From DUZB01 sp964407525 (lineage in GTDB: Bacteria > Desulfobacterota > DSM-4660 > Desulfatiglandales > Desulfatiglandaceae): a stretch of 41,253 nt of DNA. The position numbers were made by a program, and so were the translations under genes. Of the stretch, positions 15,951 through 23,341 are shown piece after piece. The stretch spans positions 1-41,253 of the forward strand of contig CAYOWC010000012.1 of the NCBI GenBank assembly GCA_964407525.1. Reading direction: 5' to 3'. Under the pieces are notes generated by a model. It had not been told where the DNA came from. It did no database searches and worked only from the letters and a program-made list of their open reading frames with translations. Each line of letters begins with the position of its first letter. Positions within the stretch are counted from its first letter, which is position 1.

Positions 15951-17152
15951 GACTGGCTCCCCCGTGGCAAAATCGTTGGGTCAAGGCCGATCCACTGAGG
16001 TTCCATCACAGGGTTTCCTTCGTTGGATGCCTTTTCCATCGTTTCCACCAGATCTGCAACCCCATCCATATTGACCTCGCGACCCCCAAGACCAGTAATA
16101 AAATCAAGGACCACAGGCGCACCCGGTTTTCCGCAGAGTTTGGCTTTCAGGTCCATGCTGACGGCCCCTTCGCTCCCAAAGGAAAAATTGGCGTCCATGA
16201 CCCCCACTACCTTGGCGCCTTTGACGGCTTCCCAGATATCTTCATGGGGAAAAGGCCGGTAGCAGCGAATCCTGACCAATCCCACTTTTTTCCCGGCTTC
16301 TCGAAGGCGATCCACCGCTTCCTTTACTGTGCCTGCCACAGAACCCATGGCAACGAGAACAAAATCCGCACCTTCTGTGCGATAGGCCTCTATGAGACCA
16401 CCATGATCCCTGCCGGTAATAGCCGAAAGCTCTGAAAAAATTTCCTTGATCCTTCCCTTGCCATACTCCATCGCCTGTTGAACAGAGTATTTGAATTCCA
16501 TCAACATGTTTTCTTCGGCATAGGACCCCCAGGTCTTGGGGTCGTCGGTAGTCAGGAAGTCAGCAGGTTGAAAGGGGGGAAGAAAACCATCCACCGCTTC
16601 CTGCTCCAGAAGCGAGACCTGTTCATAGGAATGGGTCAGAATCCAACCATCCATACACACCATTACCGGCAAAAGGATGTTGGCTTCTTCGGCAATTTTG
16701 AAAGCCGCAATATGGGTATCGTAGGCCTCCTGAATGTTCTCCACATAAAACTGCATGATCCCCGAGTCCCGCAAACTGATCGTATCCTGGTGATCCACCT
16801 GAATGCTGATCGGCGCCGAGATTTGTCGGTTAACCCCTGTAATCACGAAAGGAAGCCGCATGCCGACACTTGCATAAATGATCTCCGTCATGAGCAGCAA
16901 CCCCTGGGAAGATGAGGCTGTGTAAGACCGACTTCCAGCTGCGGAAGCGCCACTGATAACGCTTGCAGCGGAAAACTCGGACTCTACCCGGACATACTGG
17001 GCATCCAGATCCCCATCGGCCGCCATTTTTGCCAGCGACTCTACGATGTGGGTCTGAGGACTGATGGGGTAGGCCGATATCACCTGGGGTCGACTAGCCT
17101 TCACGGCCAGAGCCACTGCCTCGGATCCCTCCAATACTTTGATAACGCTCAT
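15947..17152 (-). CDS. porA: pyruvate/2-oxoacid:ferredoxin oxidoreductase alpha subunit
   Basis: A 401-residue alpha subunit, the usual PorA length. Family features are the N-terminal VLEGSEAVALAVKASRPQVI, AYPISPQTHIVE (TPP/2-oxoacid pocket) and YTASSSQGLLLMTE. Domain II contains FVLVAMGSVAGTVKEAVDRL and VGLVRIRCYRPFP. GAGGAGAAG precedes the ATG. It follows porD by 1 bp and overlaps porB, giving the order G-D-A-B. The alpha subunit supplies part of the active site and the CoA-binding domain. It acts in the cytoplasm with ferredoxin. Confidence 0.93.
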   Translation of the reverse strand: MSVIKVLEGSEAVALAVKASRPQVISAYPISPQTHIVESLAKMAADGDLDAQYVRVESEFSAASVISGASAAGSRSYTASSSQGLLLMTEIIYASVGMRLPFVITGVNRQISAPISIQVDHQDTISLRDSGIMQFYVENIQEAYDTHIAAFKIAEEANILLPVMVCMDGWILTHSYEQVSLLEQEAVDGFLPPFQPADFLTTDDPKTWGSYAEENMLMEFKYSVQQAMEYGKGRIKEIFSELSAITGRDHGGLIEAYRTEGADFVLVAMGSVAGTVKEAVDRLREAGKKVGLVRIRCYRPFPHEDIWEAVKGAKVVGVMDANFSFGSEGAVSMDLKAKLCGKPGAPVVLDFITGLGGREVNMDGVADLVETMEKASNEGNPVMEPQWIGLDPTILPRGSQS

Positions 17153-17153
17153 A

Positions 17154-17411
17154 TCACTTCTCCTCCTTGATCATGGTAATGGCGTCAGCCGGGCACTCAT
17201 AGGCACACAGTCCGCAACCCTTGCAATAATCGTAATCAATAACATAGGCCTCTTCGACCACGTGAACCGCGCTGTCGGGACACACGCTTTCACACTGGCC
17301 GCAGACCTTGCATTTTTCCATATCCAGGACCGGTCTCTCGTCTCTCCAACTGCCGGTCTTATACCCCAGAGACGTCCCCCCCCTGACCACTGCTCCGATC
17401 GTTAATTCCAT
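17154..17411 (-). CDS. porD: pyruvate/2-oxoacid:ferredoxin oxidoreductase delta subunit (2[4Fe-4S])
   Basis: An 85-residue ferredoxin-like subunit. ATG at 17411 (GGAGAG upstream) is chosen over a longer frame that would run back into porG. Two C-x2-C-x2-C-x3-C motifs (CKVCGQCESVC and CKGCGLCAYEC) bind two [4Fe-4S] clusters that take electrons from the catalytic subunits to external ferredoxin. The N-terminal segment GYKTGSWRDERPV is typical of PorD. It lies 4 bp after porG and 1 bp before porA. Confidence 0.92.
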   Translation of the reverse strand: MELTIGAVVRGGTSLGYKTGSWRDERPVLDMEKCKVCGQCESVCPDSAVHVVEEAYVIDYDYCKGCGLCAYECPADAITMIKEEK

Positions 17412-17415
17412 ATCT

Positions 17416-17964
17416 CTACTCTCCTTGCAGCATCTGATAGCTTTGTTCAACAACCTGAGCGTTCTTCTCTCCAAGAGTTCCCGGGAATTTGCTTCGAACC
17501 GCCTTGAGCGTAGCCTCCAGGCTCAATTCCCCGGTCACGGCGGAAAAGGCCCCCAAAAGCGCCGTATTCATGATGGGGCGACCCAGTATCTCCCGGGCCA
17601 GATCCTCTGCTGAAAAGGTCAGCAACTTGAAATCCCCACTGAGTCCCAACTCTTCGGCTTTCCTATCCGTGTTCACCAGAATCATTCCCCCAGGCTTGAG
17701 ACCCTCCAGAACGTCTACTTCACCGAGAATGGTGACATCCTGCAGAATGACATAGTCCGCTTTGGTGACCCGACTTCTCAATCGAATGGGCTTATCGCTC
17801 AGGCGGCAAAAGGCCATAATCGGTTTTCCCCGCCTTTCTCCTCCTCCTCCAAGGAACGGAAATGCCTGTCCGTATTTCCCGTCTTCCAGGGCCGCAATGG
17901 CCATAAACTGGGCCAAGACGAGGGAGCCTTGCCCTCCCCTTCCGTGTATACTTATTTCTTTCAT
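17416..17964 (-). CDS. porG: pyruvate/2-oxoacid:ferredoxin oxidoreductase gamma subunit
   Basis: A 182-residue gamma subunit. It begins MKEISIHGRGGQGSLVLAQ, with the glycine-rich GRGGQG motif that defines the family, and contains FPFLGGGGERRGKPIMAFCRL in the conserved N-terminal half. GGGAGG lies 6-7 nt before the ATG. It is the first gene of the por operon, 60 bp downstream of the IclR regulator gene. Palindromes with a TTTC/GAAA pattern fill the spacer, indicating control by that regulator. Confidence 0.93.
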   Translation of the reverse strand: MKEISIHGRGGQGSLVLAQFMAIAALEDGKYGQAFPFLGGGGERRGKPIMAFCRLSDKPIRLRSRVTKADYVILQDVTILGEVDVLEGLKPGGMILVNTDRKAEELGLSGDFKLLTFSAEDLAREILGRPIMNTALLGAFSAVTGELSLEATLKAVRSKFPGTLGEKNAQVVEQSYQMLQGE

Positions 17965-17979
17965 AAAATTCCTCCCATT

Positions 17980-18008
17980 GTTTCATATTGCGAAACGATA
18001 TTTCGCAA
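17980..18008 (-). promoter_or_regulatory. putative IclR operator upstream of porG
   Basis: On the minus strand the spacer reads TTGCGAAA-N5-TTTCGCAA (17988-18008, a perfect 8-bp inverted repeat), overlapped by GTTTCGCAATATGAAAC (17980-17996). The latter aligns with the palindrome before the iclR gene (18794-18808), giving a shared 15-mer TTTC[A/G][C/T]AATATGAAA. IclR proteins bind palindromes of this size and TTTC/GAAA type. Two overlapping sites suggest cooperative binding. Confidence 0.55.
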
Positions 18009-18024
18009 CATGTTTGAAAAAATA

Positions 18025-18780
18025 TCACCAGTCCATTTCAGATGAAATGGCTTCGGCAGTATTGGTCACTAATACTGATAATTCCCGGGTTATCCTATCC
18101 ATGGTCATAGTAAAAATGGATCCGGTCACGCTGATGGCCGCCTCGATCCGCCCTCCGGCCCTCACGGGGGCAGCGATACACCGGGCGCCTTCATAATATT
18201 CTTCGTTGTCAAGGGCGTATCCCTGCTTCTTAATGTTTTCCAGCTCTTCGAACAACTGCGCAAAGGTGGTTATGGTATTCTTTCCATAGACCTTTAACGG
18301 CCTGTCTTTGTAGAGTTCTTTGATCTCGCTGTGGGACATTTCTGAAAGTATCACCTTTCCACTGGCTGCTGCATGGGGATCGGTCCGGAAACCGATGAAG
18401 GTATCCAGCGACAGCACTCCTCCTCCGGTGGTTTGAATCTTATCAAGGCAGACCAGATACCCGTTCGTAAGGACATACAGGTGCACGGCTTCATTACATT
18501 TCTGATGTAGTTCCCGTAGATGCTGATGGGCAATTTTCCGAATATCCATATTGTCCAGGATAATATTGCTTATGGAAAGAAACTTGAACCCCAGGCGGTA
18601 CTTTCTGGTTTCAGGATCCTGGGCCACATAGTCATAAGGAACTAAAGTACTCAGCATGTGGTGGATAGTGCTCTTAGGATAGCCAAGCCTCTTCGTTAGC
18701 TCCGAAAGGCTTAAACCCTGGGGGCTTCTACTCAACTGCTCAATGACTTGAAGACTTTTGTCAAGAGATGAAAGTTTCAT
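18025..18780 (-). CDS. IclR-family transcriptional regulator
   Basis: A 251-residue IclR regulator. The N-terminal winged helix (about 1-70) contains SLDKSLQVIEQLSRSPQGLS, then LTKRLGYPKSTIHHML. The C-terminal effector domain (about 75-250) contains the usual YRLGFKFL, HLYVLTNGYLVCLDKI, HAAASGKVILSEM and ISVTGSIFTM segments. These proteins bind a small organic effector and act as repressors or activators of catabolic operons. A TTGACA-N17-GATTAT promoter and a palindrome lie upstream, and a matching palindrome lies before porG 60 bp downstream. It therefore probably controls itself and the por-diaphorase-molybdoenzyme-transporter run. The effector is unknown. Confidence 0.93.
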   Translation of the reverse strand: MKLSSLDKSLQVIEQLSRSPQGLSLSELTKRLGYPKSTIHHMLSTLVPYDYVAQDPETRKYRLGFKFLSISNIILDNMDIRKIAHQHLRELHQKCNEAVHLYVLTNGYLVCLDKIQTTGGGVLSLDTFIGFRTDPHAAASGKVILSEMSHSEIKELYKDRPLKVYGKNTITTFAQLFEELENIKKQGYALDNEEYYEGARCIAAPVRAGGRIEAAISVTGSIFTMTMDRITRELSVLVTNTAEAISSEMDW

Positions 18781-18793
18781 ATTTAGCCTTGTA

Positions 18794-18808
18794 TTTCATA
18801 ATATGAAA
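18794..18808. promoter_or_regulatory. putative IclR operator upstream of iclR
   Basis: TTTCATAATATGAAA is a perfect 7-bp inverted repeat around a central A. It lies between the predicted -10 box and the iclR start codon, where bound repressor would block transcription. It matches the porG site in 13 of 15 positions. Confidence 0.55.
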
Positions 18809-18821
18809 AGATGTTTCAGAT

Positions 18822-18850
18822 ATAATCCCCAGTAAACGGAAATTTGTCAA
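18822..18850 (-). promoter_or_regulatory. predicted sigma-70 promoter of iclR
   Basis: On the minus strand, TTGACA (18845-18850) is followed after 17 bp by GATTAT (18822-18827). The start codon is 42 bp downstream of the -10 box. The -35 box is perfect and the -10 box is moderate. Confidence 0.5.
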
Positions 18851-18908
18851 GATTTTTTTTCACTTCACTGCATATTTTTTTCCATTGATTCTTTCCAGAG
18901 GAATCCGG

Positions 18909-18943
18909 AAGGCAGAAGGCAGAAGGCAGAAGGCAGAAGGCAG
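18909..18943. repeat. five tandem copies of a 7-bp unit (AAGGCAG)
   Basis: Five perfect, contiguous copies of AAGGCAG. The unit length is not a multiple of 3, and there is no spacer structure, so it is a simple-sequence repeat and not a CRISPR array. It lies in the 439-bp non-coding stretch 18781-19219, which otherwise holds only the iclR promoter, a palindrome at 19070-19148, and no gene I can support. Confidence 0.85.
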
Positions 18944-19069
18944 GAAAAGATATAAGCCATCGGCTCAGTAAAAACAATAAAATTCTTCGGTTATCAGAAG
19001 GTGGACGGAACCGGAGAGAAAAAGGCATGATCGTCTTATATCGGAAAGTTTTGGAGCGTGATATCTTGA

Positions 19070-19148
19070 GTAGGTTGGGGTGAGGTACGAACCCCAACGT
19101 TTTCAGGTTAATCGCCTATGTTGGGGTTCATGCTTCACCCCAACCTAC
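19070..19148. repeat. 30-bp inverted repeat with 19-bp loop (palindromic dispersed-type element)
   Basis: The left arm at 19070-19099 (GTAGGTTGGGGTGAGGTACG...) pairs with 19119-19148 (...ATGCTTCACCCCAACCTAC) with about four mismatches, several of which (GT/AC to GC/AT type) preserve pairing. There is no T-tract, so it is not a typical terminator. It lies downstream of the E1/E2-aldolase operon and may still act as its 3' boundary. Confidence 0.65.
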
Positions 19149-19219
19149 GGACTTAGATTGAGGTTCTCGTTTTTTAAGGTTGCCCTATTACGACGCTAAT
19201 AGCATCCATCTTTCAGGCA

Positions 19220-19987
19220 TCACTTCGAGAAGTATGTTATCAACTGATCCACATGGATTACACCATCAAAATTCAACTTTGATTCGTCCCCTTTTTTGAG
19301 TACCCCTTTCTCTCCATCAGGGTCACCTAAAGAGCTTACAATGATATCTGCGTCGCTCAAATCCTCATTCTCAGTATACACATTGGTAGTAGCCACAACA
19401 TACAATCCTGCACCCTTTGCAGCCAGAATGCCGTTTCTGGAATCCTCGATCACAACACATTCCTCGGGACGGAGGCCTGCTTTTTCAAGACCCGAAAAAT
19501 AAATTTCCGGATCGGGTTTCTTCTTTTTTACCATATCCCCGGCGAGTACAAATGCGAAATCAATCTCCTTCAGGACTCCCCTGGTGATGGCATTGGCGGA
19601 TCGCTCGTTGGACGTGGTGCACACCCCCAGGGTAAGGCTATTTTCCATCCCTTCCTTCATCAACCTTCGAATTCCGGGTCTCAAAGGAAGCTTGCCGGTC
19701 TCGATGAGAGAGATGAAGATCTCGGTTTTTTTCTTGTGGAGATCCTTGATGAACTTGTCCTCTTCTTCCTTGCTCAGGTCGGGAAAAAGTCCCTCCTCAT
19801 GAAAATAATGCCGCATTCTCTCCTTGCCGCCGGCAATTTGAAGAAGTTCCTGGTAACAGTCTACATCCCACTCAAAATCGTATCCAAACGCTTTGAACGC
19901 CTCATTAAAAGCAACCCGATGACCGTCTTTTTCGGTATCAATGATGACGCCATCCTGATCAAAAAAAATGGCTTTCAATTTTCCCAT
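19220..19987 (-). CDS. HAD-superfamily phosphatase, CbbY/beta-phosphoglucomutase-like
   Basis: A 255-residue HAD subfamily IA hydrolase. Motif I is FFDQDGVIID (nucleophile Asp10, acid/base Asp12), with the cap-domain signature TEKDGHRVAFNEAF that recalls CbbY. Motif II includes VCTTSNERS, motif III KKKKPDPEIY, and motif IV VVIEDSRNGILAAKGAG. CbbY-type enzymes dephosphorylate sugar phosphates such as xylulose-1,5-bisphosphate, and relatives act on other ketose or hexose phosphates. It is the last gene of the E1/E2-phosphatase-aldolase operon, 169 bp after the aldolase with a REP hairpin between. A role in salvage or repair of a sugar phosphate in the same pathway is inferred. Confidence 0.87.
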   Translation of the reverse strand: MGKLKAIFFDQDGVIIDTEKDGHRVAFNEAFKAFGYDFEWDVDCYQELLQIAGGKERMRHYFHEEGLFPDLSKEEEDKFIKDLHKKKTEIFISLIETGKLPLRPGIRRLMKEGMENSLTLGVCTTSNERSANAITRGVLKEIDFAFVLAGDMVKKKKPDPEIYFSGLEKAGLRPEECVVIEDSRNGILAAKGAGLYVVATTNVYTENEDLSDADIIVSSLGDPDGEKGVLKKGDESKLNFDGVIHVDQLITYFSK

Positions 19988-20052
19988 TTTTGAATCCCCT
20001 TTAATTGCAGTTTATCTTAATAATCAGCAATTCCAATTTTGAAAAAACCTCT

Positions 20053-20107
20053 CTGTGGGAGCGGCTTTCCAGCCGCGAAAAGTCGTGGCAAAATGCCACT
20101 CACACAG
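20053..20107. repeat. REP-type palindromic element
   Basis: Outer arms CTGTGGGA and TCACACAG enclose two hairpins, GCGGCTTTCCAGCCGC and GTGGCAAAATGCCAC. This layout is that of the 'TGTGGGAGCGGC' class of extragenic palindromes. It lies in the 169-bp spacer between the aldolase and CbbY-like genes, which holds no gene. Confidence 0.7.
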
Positions 20108-20156
20108 TCTTTTGGGATAAACCCGAGCTCATAATGAGAATTGCTGCTTAATAATC

Positions 20157-21032
20157 CTAAGCCTTGCCGGCACAACCCAACAAATCAATCCAGTAGTTAA
20201 TTCTGCCTTTAATGGCTTCCTTGACGGCGATGTCGATTTTGCCCGGATTATATTCATCTCGATGTGAGGAAATATAGGAATAAGTTGTATCAATCAAAGC
20301 ATATTTCAAATCGGTGGAGACATTGAACTTGGAGCCTCCCAGAGAAACCAGTTTCGTCACTACATCAGGCTGCAGGCCGGTGCCCCCGTGGATAACCAGT
20401 GGTACTGTGGCCCCTTTTCCGTTCATGATTTCGGCAATCTGTTCGAGTCTGTCAAAGTCGAGCTTGGGATTTTTTGTTTTGTAGACGCCATGGGCTGTTC
20501 CAATAGCAGGGGCAAAAATATCTATCCCTGTCTCATTGACAAACTCCATGGCCTGTTCCGGATCGCATAAGGCCGCTTCATCCTCGGCAACCTTGACTTG
20601 ATCTTCTATCCCGGAAACCGTCCCTAATTCCCCTTCCACCGAGATATTTCCAAGGGCGTGACAGTAGTCGGTCACTTCTTTGGTTTGTCTGATGTTTTCT
20701 TTGAAATCCTGCTTTGACGCGTCGATCATGATATTGGTATAGCCCGCATCCGCACAGGTCTTACAGTATTCCACCTCGGTACAGTGATCCAAGTGGAGGC
20801 AGATCGGAATAGGAGCAGATTCTGCGATGGTCTTATAAATAGCCGTGATAATTTCAGGTTTAAGGAATTTCGAAGGCGACACTGATGTCTGGATAATCAG
20901 GGGTGCCTTTCTTTCGGTGGCGGCCTCTACAACGGCCTCCAACTGAATGAGATTGGTTATGTTGAACGCGCCCACCGCATACTTTCCCTCTGTTGCTTTC
21001 AAGAGCATATTCTTTGCATTTACTAACGGCAT
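20157..21032 (-). CDS. class II (zinc) ketose-bisphosphate aldolase
   Basis: A 291-residue FBA/GatY/KbaY-family aldolase. Asp82 and zinc ligand His83 lie in HLDHC, and the other zinc ligands are His181 (GTAHG) and His215 (IHGGTG). The phosphate-binding parts are GGTG (216-219) and NVSTDL (237-242). GELGTVSGIEDQ is the flexible-loop motif. Such enzymes split a ketose (bis)phosphate into DHAP and an aldehyde or aldehyde phosphate. The length fits tagatose/fructose-bisphosphate aldolases, but the neighbours (three FGGY kinases, two HAD phosphatases) suggest a special ketose phosphate. GGGAGG precedes the ATG. It lies between two HAD genes in the E1-alpha operon. Confidence 0.92.
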   Translation of the reverse strand: MPLVNAKNMLLKATEGKYAVGAFNITNLIQLEAVVEAATERKAPLIIQTSVSPSKFLKPEIITAIYKTIAESAPIPICLHLDHCTEVEYCKTCADAGYTNIMIDASKQDFKENIRQTKEVTDYCHALGNISVEGELGTVSGIEDQVKVAEDEAALCDPEQAMEFVNETGIDIFAPAIGTAHGVYKTKNPKLDFDRLEQIAEIMNGKGATVPLVIHGGTGLQPDVVTKLVSLGGSKFNVSTDLKYALIDTTYSYISSHRDEYNPGKIDIAVKEAIKGRINYWIDLLGCAGKA

Positions 21033-21051
21033 TTTTTCCTCCCGATTTCAA

Positions 21052-21927
21052 TCATAAGGTTCTAAACAATAGTTCCGGTTTCACCCGGGACTTTTCCACA
21101 TGTTCTAGATTGGTTAGACCGGAGAGCAATAGGGCGGAACGGTACCCAAAATCGTTGGCTCCCCGGATATCTGCTTCCAGGTGATCGCCTATCATGAGCA
21201 CAGAACGGCGGTCAATGGTCTTGCCAAGCTTTTTTTCAAGCTGAAGGTGATTGTGCATGAAAATGGATGGATACGGTTTGCCTAAGTATACAGGTTCCAA
21301 TGAGACTCCGTACCTATTCAAGACCTTCTGCATAAACCTGGCAACTCCTCCCGCCCCTATATGGATCCTCCCGGCAGTTTTGGGGTAATATTCATCCGGA
21401 TTTGGCACGACCAACACACTTTCCGGTCTTTCAATAAAATAGTTTACAACACTGTTGATAACGGATTCCCAATCATAGTTGTCTTCACCGACTATGACAC
21501 CTGTGCAGGAAGGGAGGTTTTTCAGATCACGAGTTATGACAAGCCCCGCTTTTTCGCCAAAACACGGAGTGCCAAAATCTCCCATAACGAAAAAGTTTTT
21601 ACCCTGAAAACGGTGTTTCTGAACAAACTCCACCAGACCATCACCACAGGAAACGATCTCTTCAGGGTGGATTTCGAGCCCACATTTTTGCAGGGATAAA
21701 GATTTCCCTTCAACGGAGACATTCGAATCATTGGTGAGCAAGGAGATCGGGAACTGTTTCCGTCTCAGTTTGTCCAACAGTTCTTCACTTCCAGGCATTG
21801 GGCTATTTTCAACTATCAAGACACCGTCGATATCAAAAATGATTGCTTCCAGTTCATCCAGATGGTCTTCAAGCCATTCATCCAATGAACCGTAGATCTT
21901 TATTTTAAGGGAAGACGTGGATATCAT
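21052..21927 (-). CDS. HAD-IIA phosphatase, NagD-like
   Basis: A 291-residue HAD subfamily IIA hydrolase. Motif I is IIFDIDGVLI (Asp32, Asp34), and motif II is SLLTNDSN. The large C2B-type cap contains FFVMGDFGTPCFGEKAG and VIVGEDNYDWE. Motif III is YLGKPYPSIF, and motif IV is VLMIGDHLEADIRGANDFG. Family members dephosphorylate small phosphates such as UMP, 4-nitrophenyl phosphate, phosphoglycolate or glycerol phosphate. It lies 14 bp from the E2 gene and 19 bp from the aldolase gene, so it is co-transcribed. It could remove phosphate from an aldolase product, for example a glycolaldehyde- or triose-type phosphate. That role is inference. Confidence 0.88.
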   Translation of the reverse strand: MISTSSLKIKIYGSLDEWLEDHLDELEAIIFDIDGVLIVENSPMPGSEELLDKLRRKQFPISLLTNDSNVSVEGKSLSLQKCGLEIHPEEIVSCGDGLVEFVQKHRFQGKNFFVMGDFGTPCFGEKAGLVITRDLKNLPSCTGVIVGEDNYDWESVINSVVNYFIERPESVLVVPNPDEYYPKTAGRIHIGAGGVARFMQKVLNRYGVSLEPVYLGKPYPSIFMHNHLQLEKKLGKTIDRRSVLMIGDHLEADIRGANDFGYRSALLLSGLTNLEHVEKSRVKPELLFRTL

Positions 21928-21941
21928 AGTGCCTCAAAAAA

Positions 21942-23294
21942 TCAATTTCCCGCAACCATAAGACGGTACGGTTTTTCGATGTACGTTTTTACGCTCTTGA
22001 GAAAACGACCGCCGTCTACGCCATCTATAATGCGGTGATCAAAGGTAAGGCTCAGCATCATTCGCTGGCCGGCCTTGACTTCTCCATTTTCCACCACTGC
22101 TTTCTCCACGATACTGCCCACACCCAGAATTGCGCTTTCGGGTGGGTTGATAATCGGTGTAAAGGCTTCCACATCCATGAATCCCAAATTAGTCAACGTG
22201 AAAGTGCCTCCTTGCAGGTCGTCTGGAACAAGCTTTTTTGACCGCGCTCTTGCCGCCACATCGTCCAGTTCTTCCTGAATAACGGCAACGTTCTTTTTGT
22301 CGGCATCCCGGATGACAGGAACCATCAATCCGTCCCCCACATCCACAGCCACGCCCAGATTGATGGTTTCCCACAAGCAGATTTCATCATTTATGACACT
22401 GGCGTTTATATGCGGTTGCTCCAATAGGACATTTGCGAGGATTTTCAAAAGAAAAGCATTATAAGATACGCGAACACGCTCATCTTCCGGCCCTTCTCCC
22501 AGGAGTTTTCGACACCGCACCAACTCGGCGGCATTGGCCTCCATAGTGATGGTCAGTTGCGCGGTTTGCTGCAGGCTCTCGTGCATTCGCTCAAAAATAA
22601 CTCGGCGGATCCCACGGATGGGTATGATTTCCTTAACCACTTTGCCGCCTTTAGCGGGTGCGGGCTTCTTTTTAGATGCGTCCTCTATGGCCTGCAATAC
22701 ATCGGCTTTTACGATTCGGCCACCGGGGCCCGTGCCCTGCAGTTCATCCACATTGACACCCTTATCTGCCGCCATTTTTCTGGCGACCGGTGATATCTTC
22801 ACGCGGGCCTCTTCATTTCCCTCAGCGGCTTGCAGCACATCTTTTTCTACAATACGACCCTTGGGGCCTGTCCCTTCAATGGTTGCAGGGTCAATCCCCA
22901 TTTTCTTGGCCAGTTTTCTGGCCCGACCAGAGATCTTCACAGCGCCGGTATCTTTCTCTTCTTTCTTGGCCAGTTTCTTTCGGATGCCAGAAACATCCAC
23001 CCCTTTTTCTTCTACTACTTCATCGCCAAGAAAGGCGTCCACATCCACTTTTTCATCAGGGTCTGCCAGAATCCCGATTGTGTCGAATATTTTCACCTTC
23101 TCATCGTCAGGCACAATGATCTTAAAAAGGACACCATCACCTGGAGATTCTATCTCAAAGACAACCTTCTCTGTCTCCACTTCACAGATAGCTTCCCCTT
23201 TTTTGACAAGTTCCCCCTCTGATTTCAGCCATCTTACAACTCTACCTTCCTCGATGTCCTGCCCCGCCTGGGGCATCATAATCTTTGTCGCCAT
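21942..23294 (-). CDS. 2-oxoacid/acetoin dehydrogenase E2 (dihydrolipoamide acyltransferase) with two E3-binding domains
   Basis: A 450-residue E2. A single lipoyl domain (1-78) carries the lipoyl lysine Lys43 in VETEKVVFE. Two peripheral subunit-binding domains follow in tandem: ISGRARKLAKKMGID...GTGPKGRI (about 119-157) and ISPVARKMAADKGVN...GTGPGGRI (about 165-202). Most E2 proteins have one. The catalytic domain (about 222-450) ends with the active-site motif DHRIIDGVDG. The protein transfers the acyl group from E1 to CoA and forms the core of the complex. It follows E1-beta by 47 bp. The E3 gene is not here but at 39465-40838, under a similar promoter. Confidence 0.93.
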   Translation of the reverse strand: MATKIMMPQAGQDIEEGRVVRWLKSEGELVKKGEAICEVETEKVVFEIESPGDGVLFKIIVPDDEKVKIFDTIGILADPDEKVDVDAFLGDEVVEEKGVDVSGIRKKLAKKEEKDTGAVKISGRARKLAKKMGIDPATIEGTGPKGRIVEKDVLQAAEGNEEARVKISPVARKMAADKGVNVDELQGTGPGGRIVKADVLQAIEDASKKKPAPAKGGKVVKEIIPIRGIRRVIFERMHESLQQTAQLTITMEANAAELVRCRKLLGEGPEDERVRVSYNAFLLKILANVLLEQPHINASVINDEICLWETINLGVAVDVGDGLMVPVIRDADKKNVAVIQEELDDVAARARSKKLVPDDLQGGTFTLTNLGFMDVEAFTPIINPPESAILGVGSIVEKAVVENGEVKAGQRMMLSLTFDHRIIDGVDGGRFLKSVKTYIEKPYRLMVAGN

Positions 23295-23341
23295 GGTTGT
23301 GATCCTCGAAATGATTGTTGTTGCAAAAAACGGCTAAAAAC

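Noticed and set aside
18909..18943. Tandem 7-bp repeat considered as CRISPR or protein repeat
   Set aside because: No spacers, too short, and the unit is not a codon multiple.
18816..19097. 93-codon minus-strand frame upstream of iclR
   Set aside because: Its translation comes from the AAGGCAG tandem repeat and the GTAGGTTGGGG palindrome, and it overlaps the iclR promoter.
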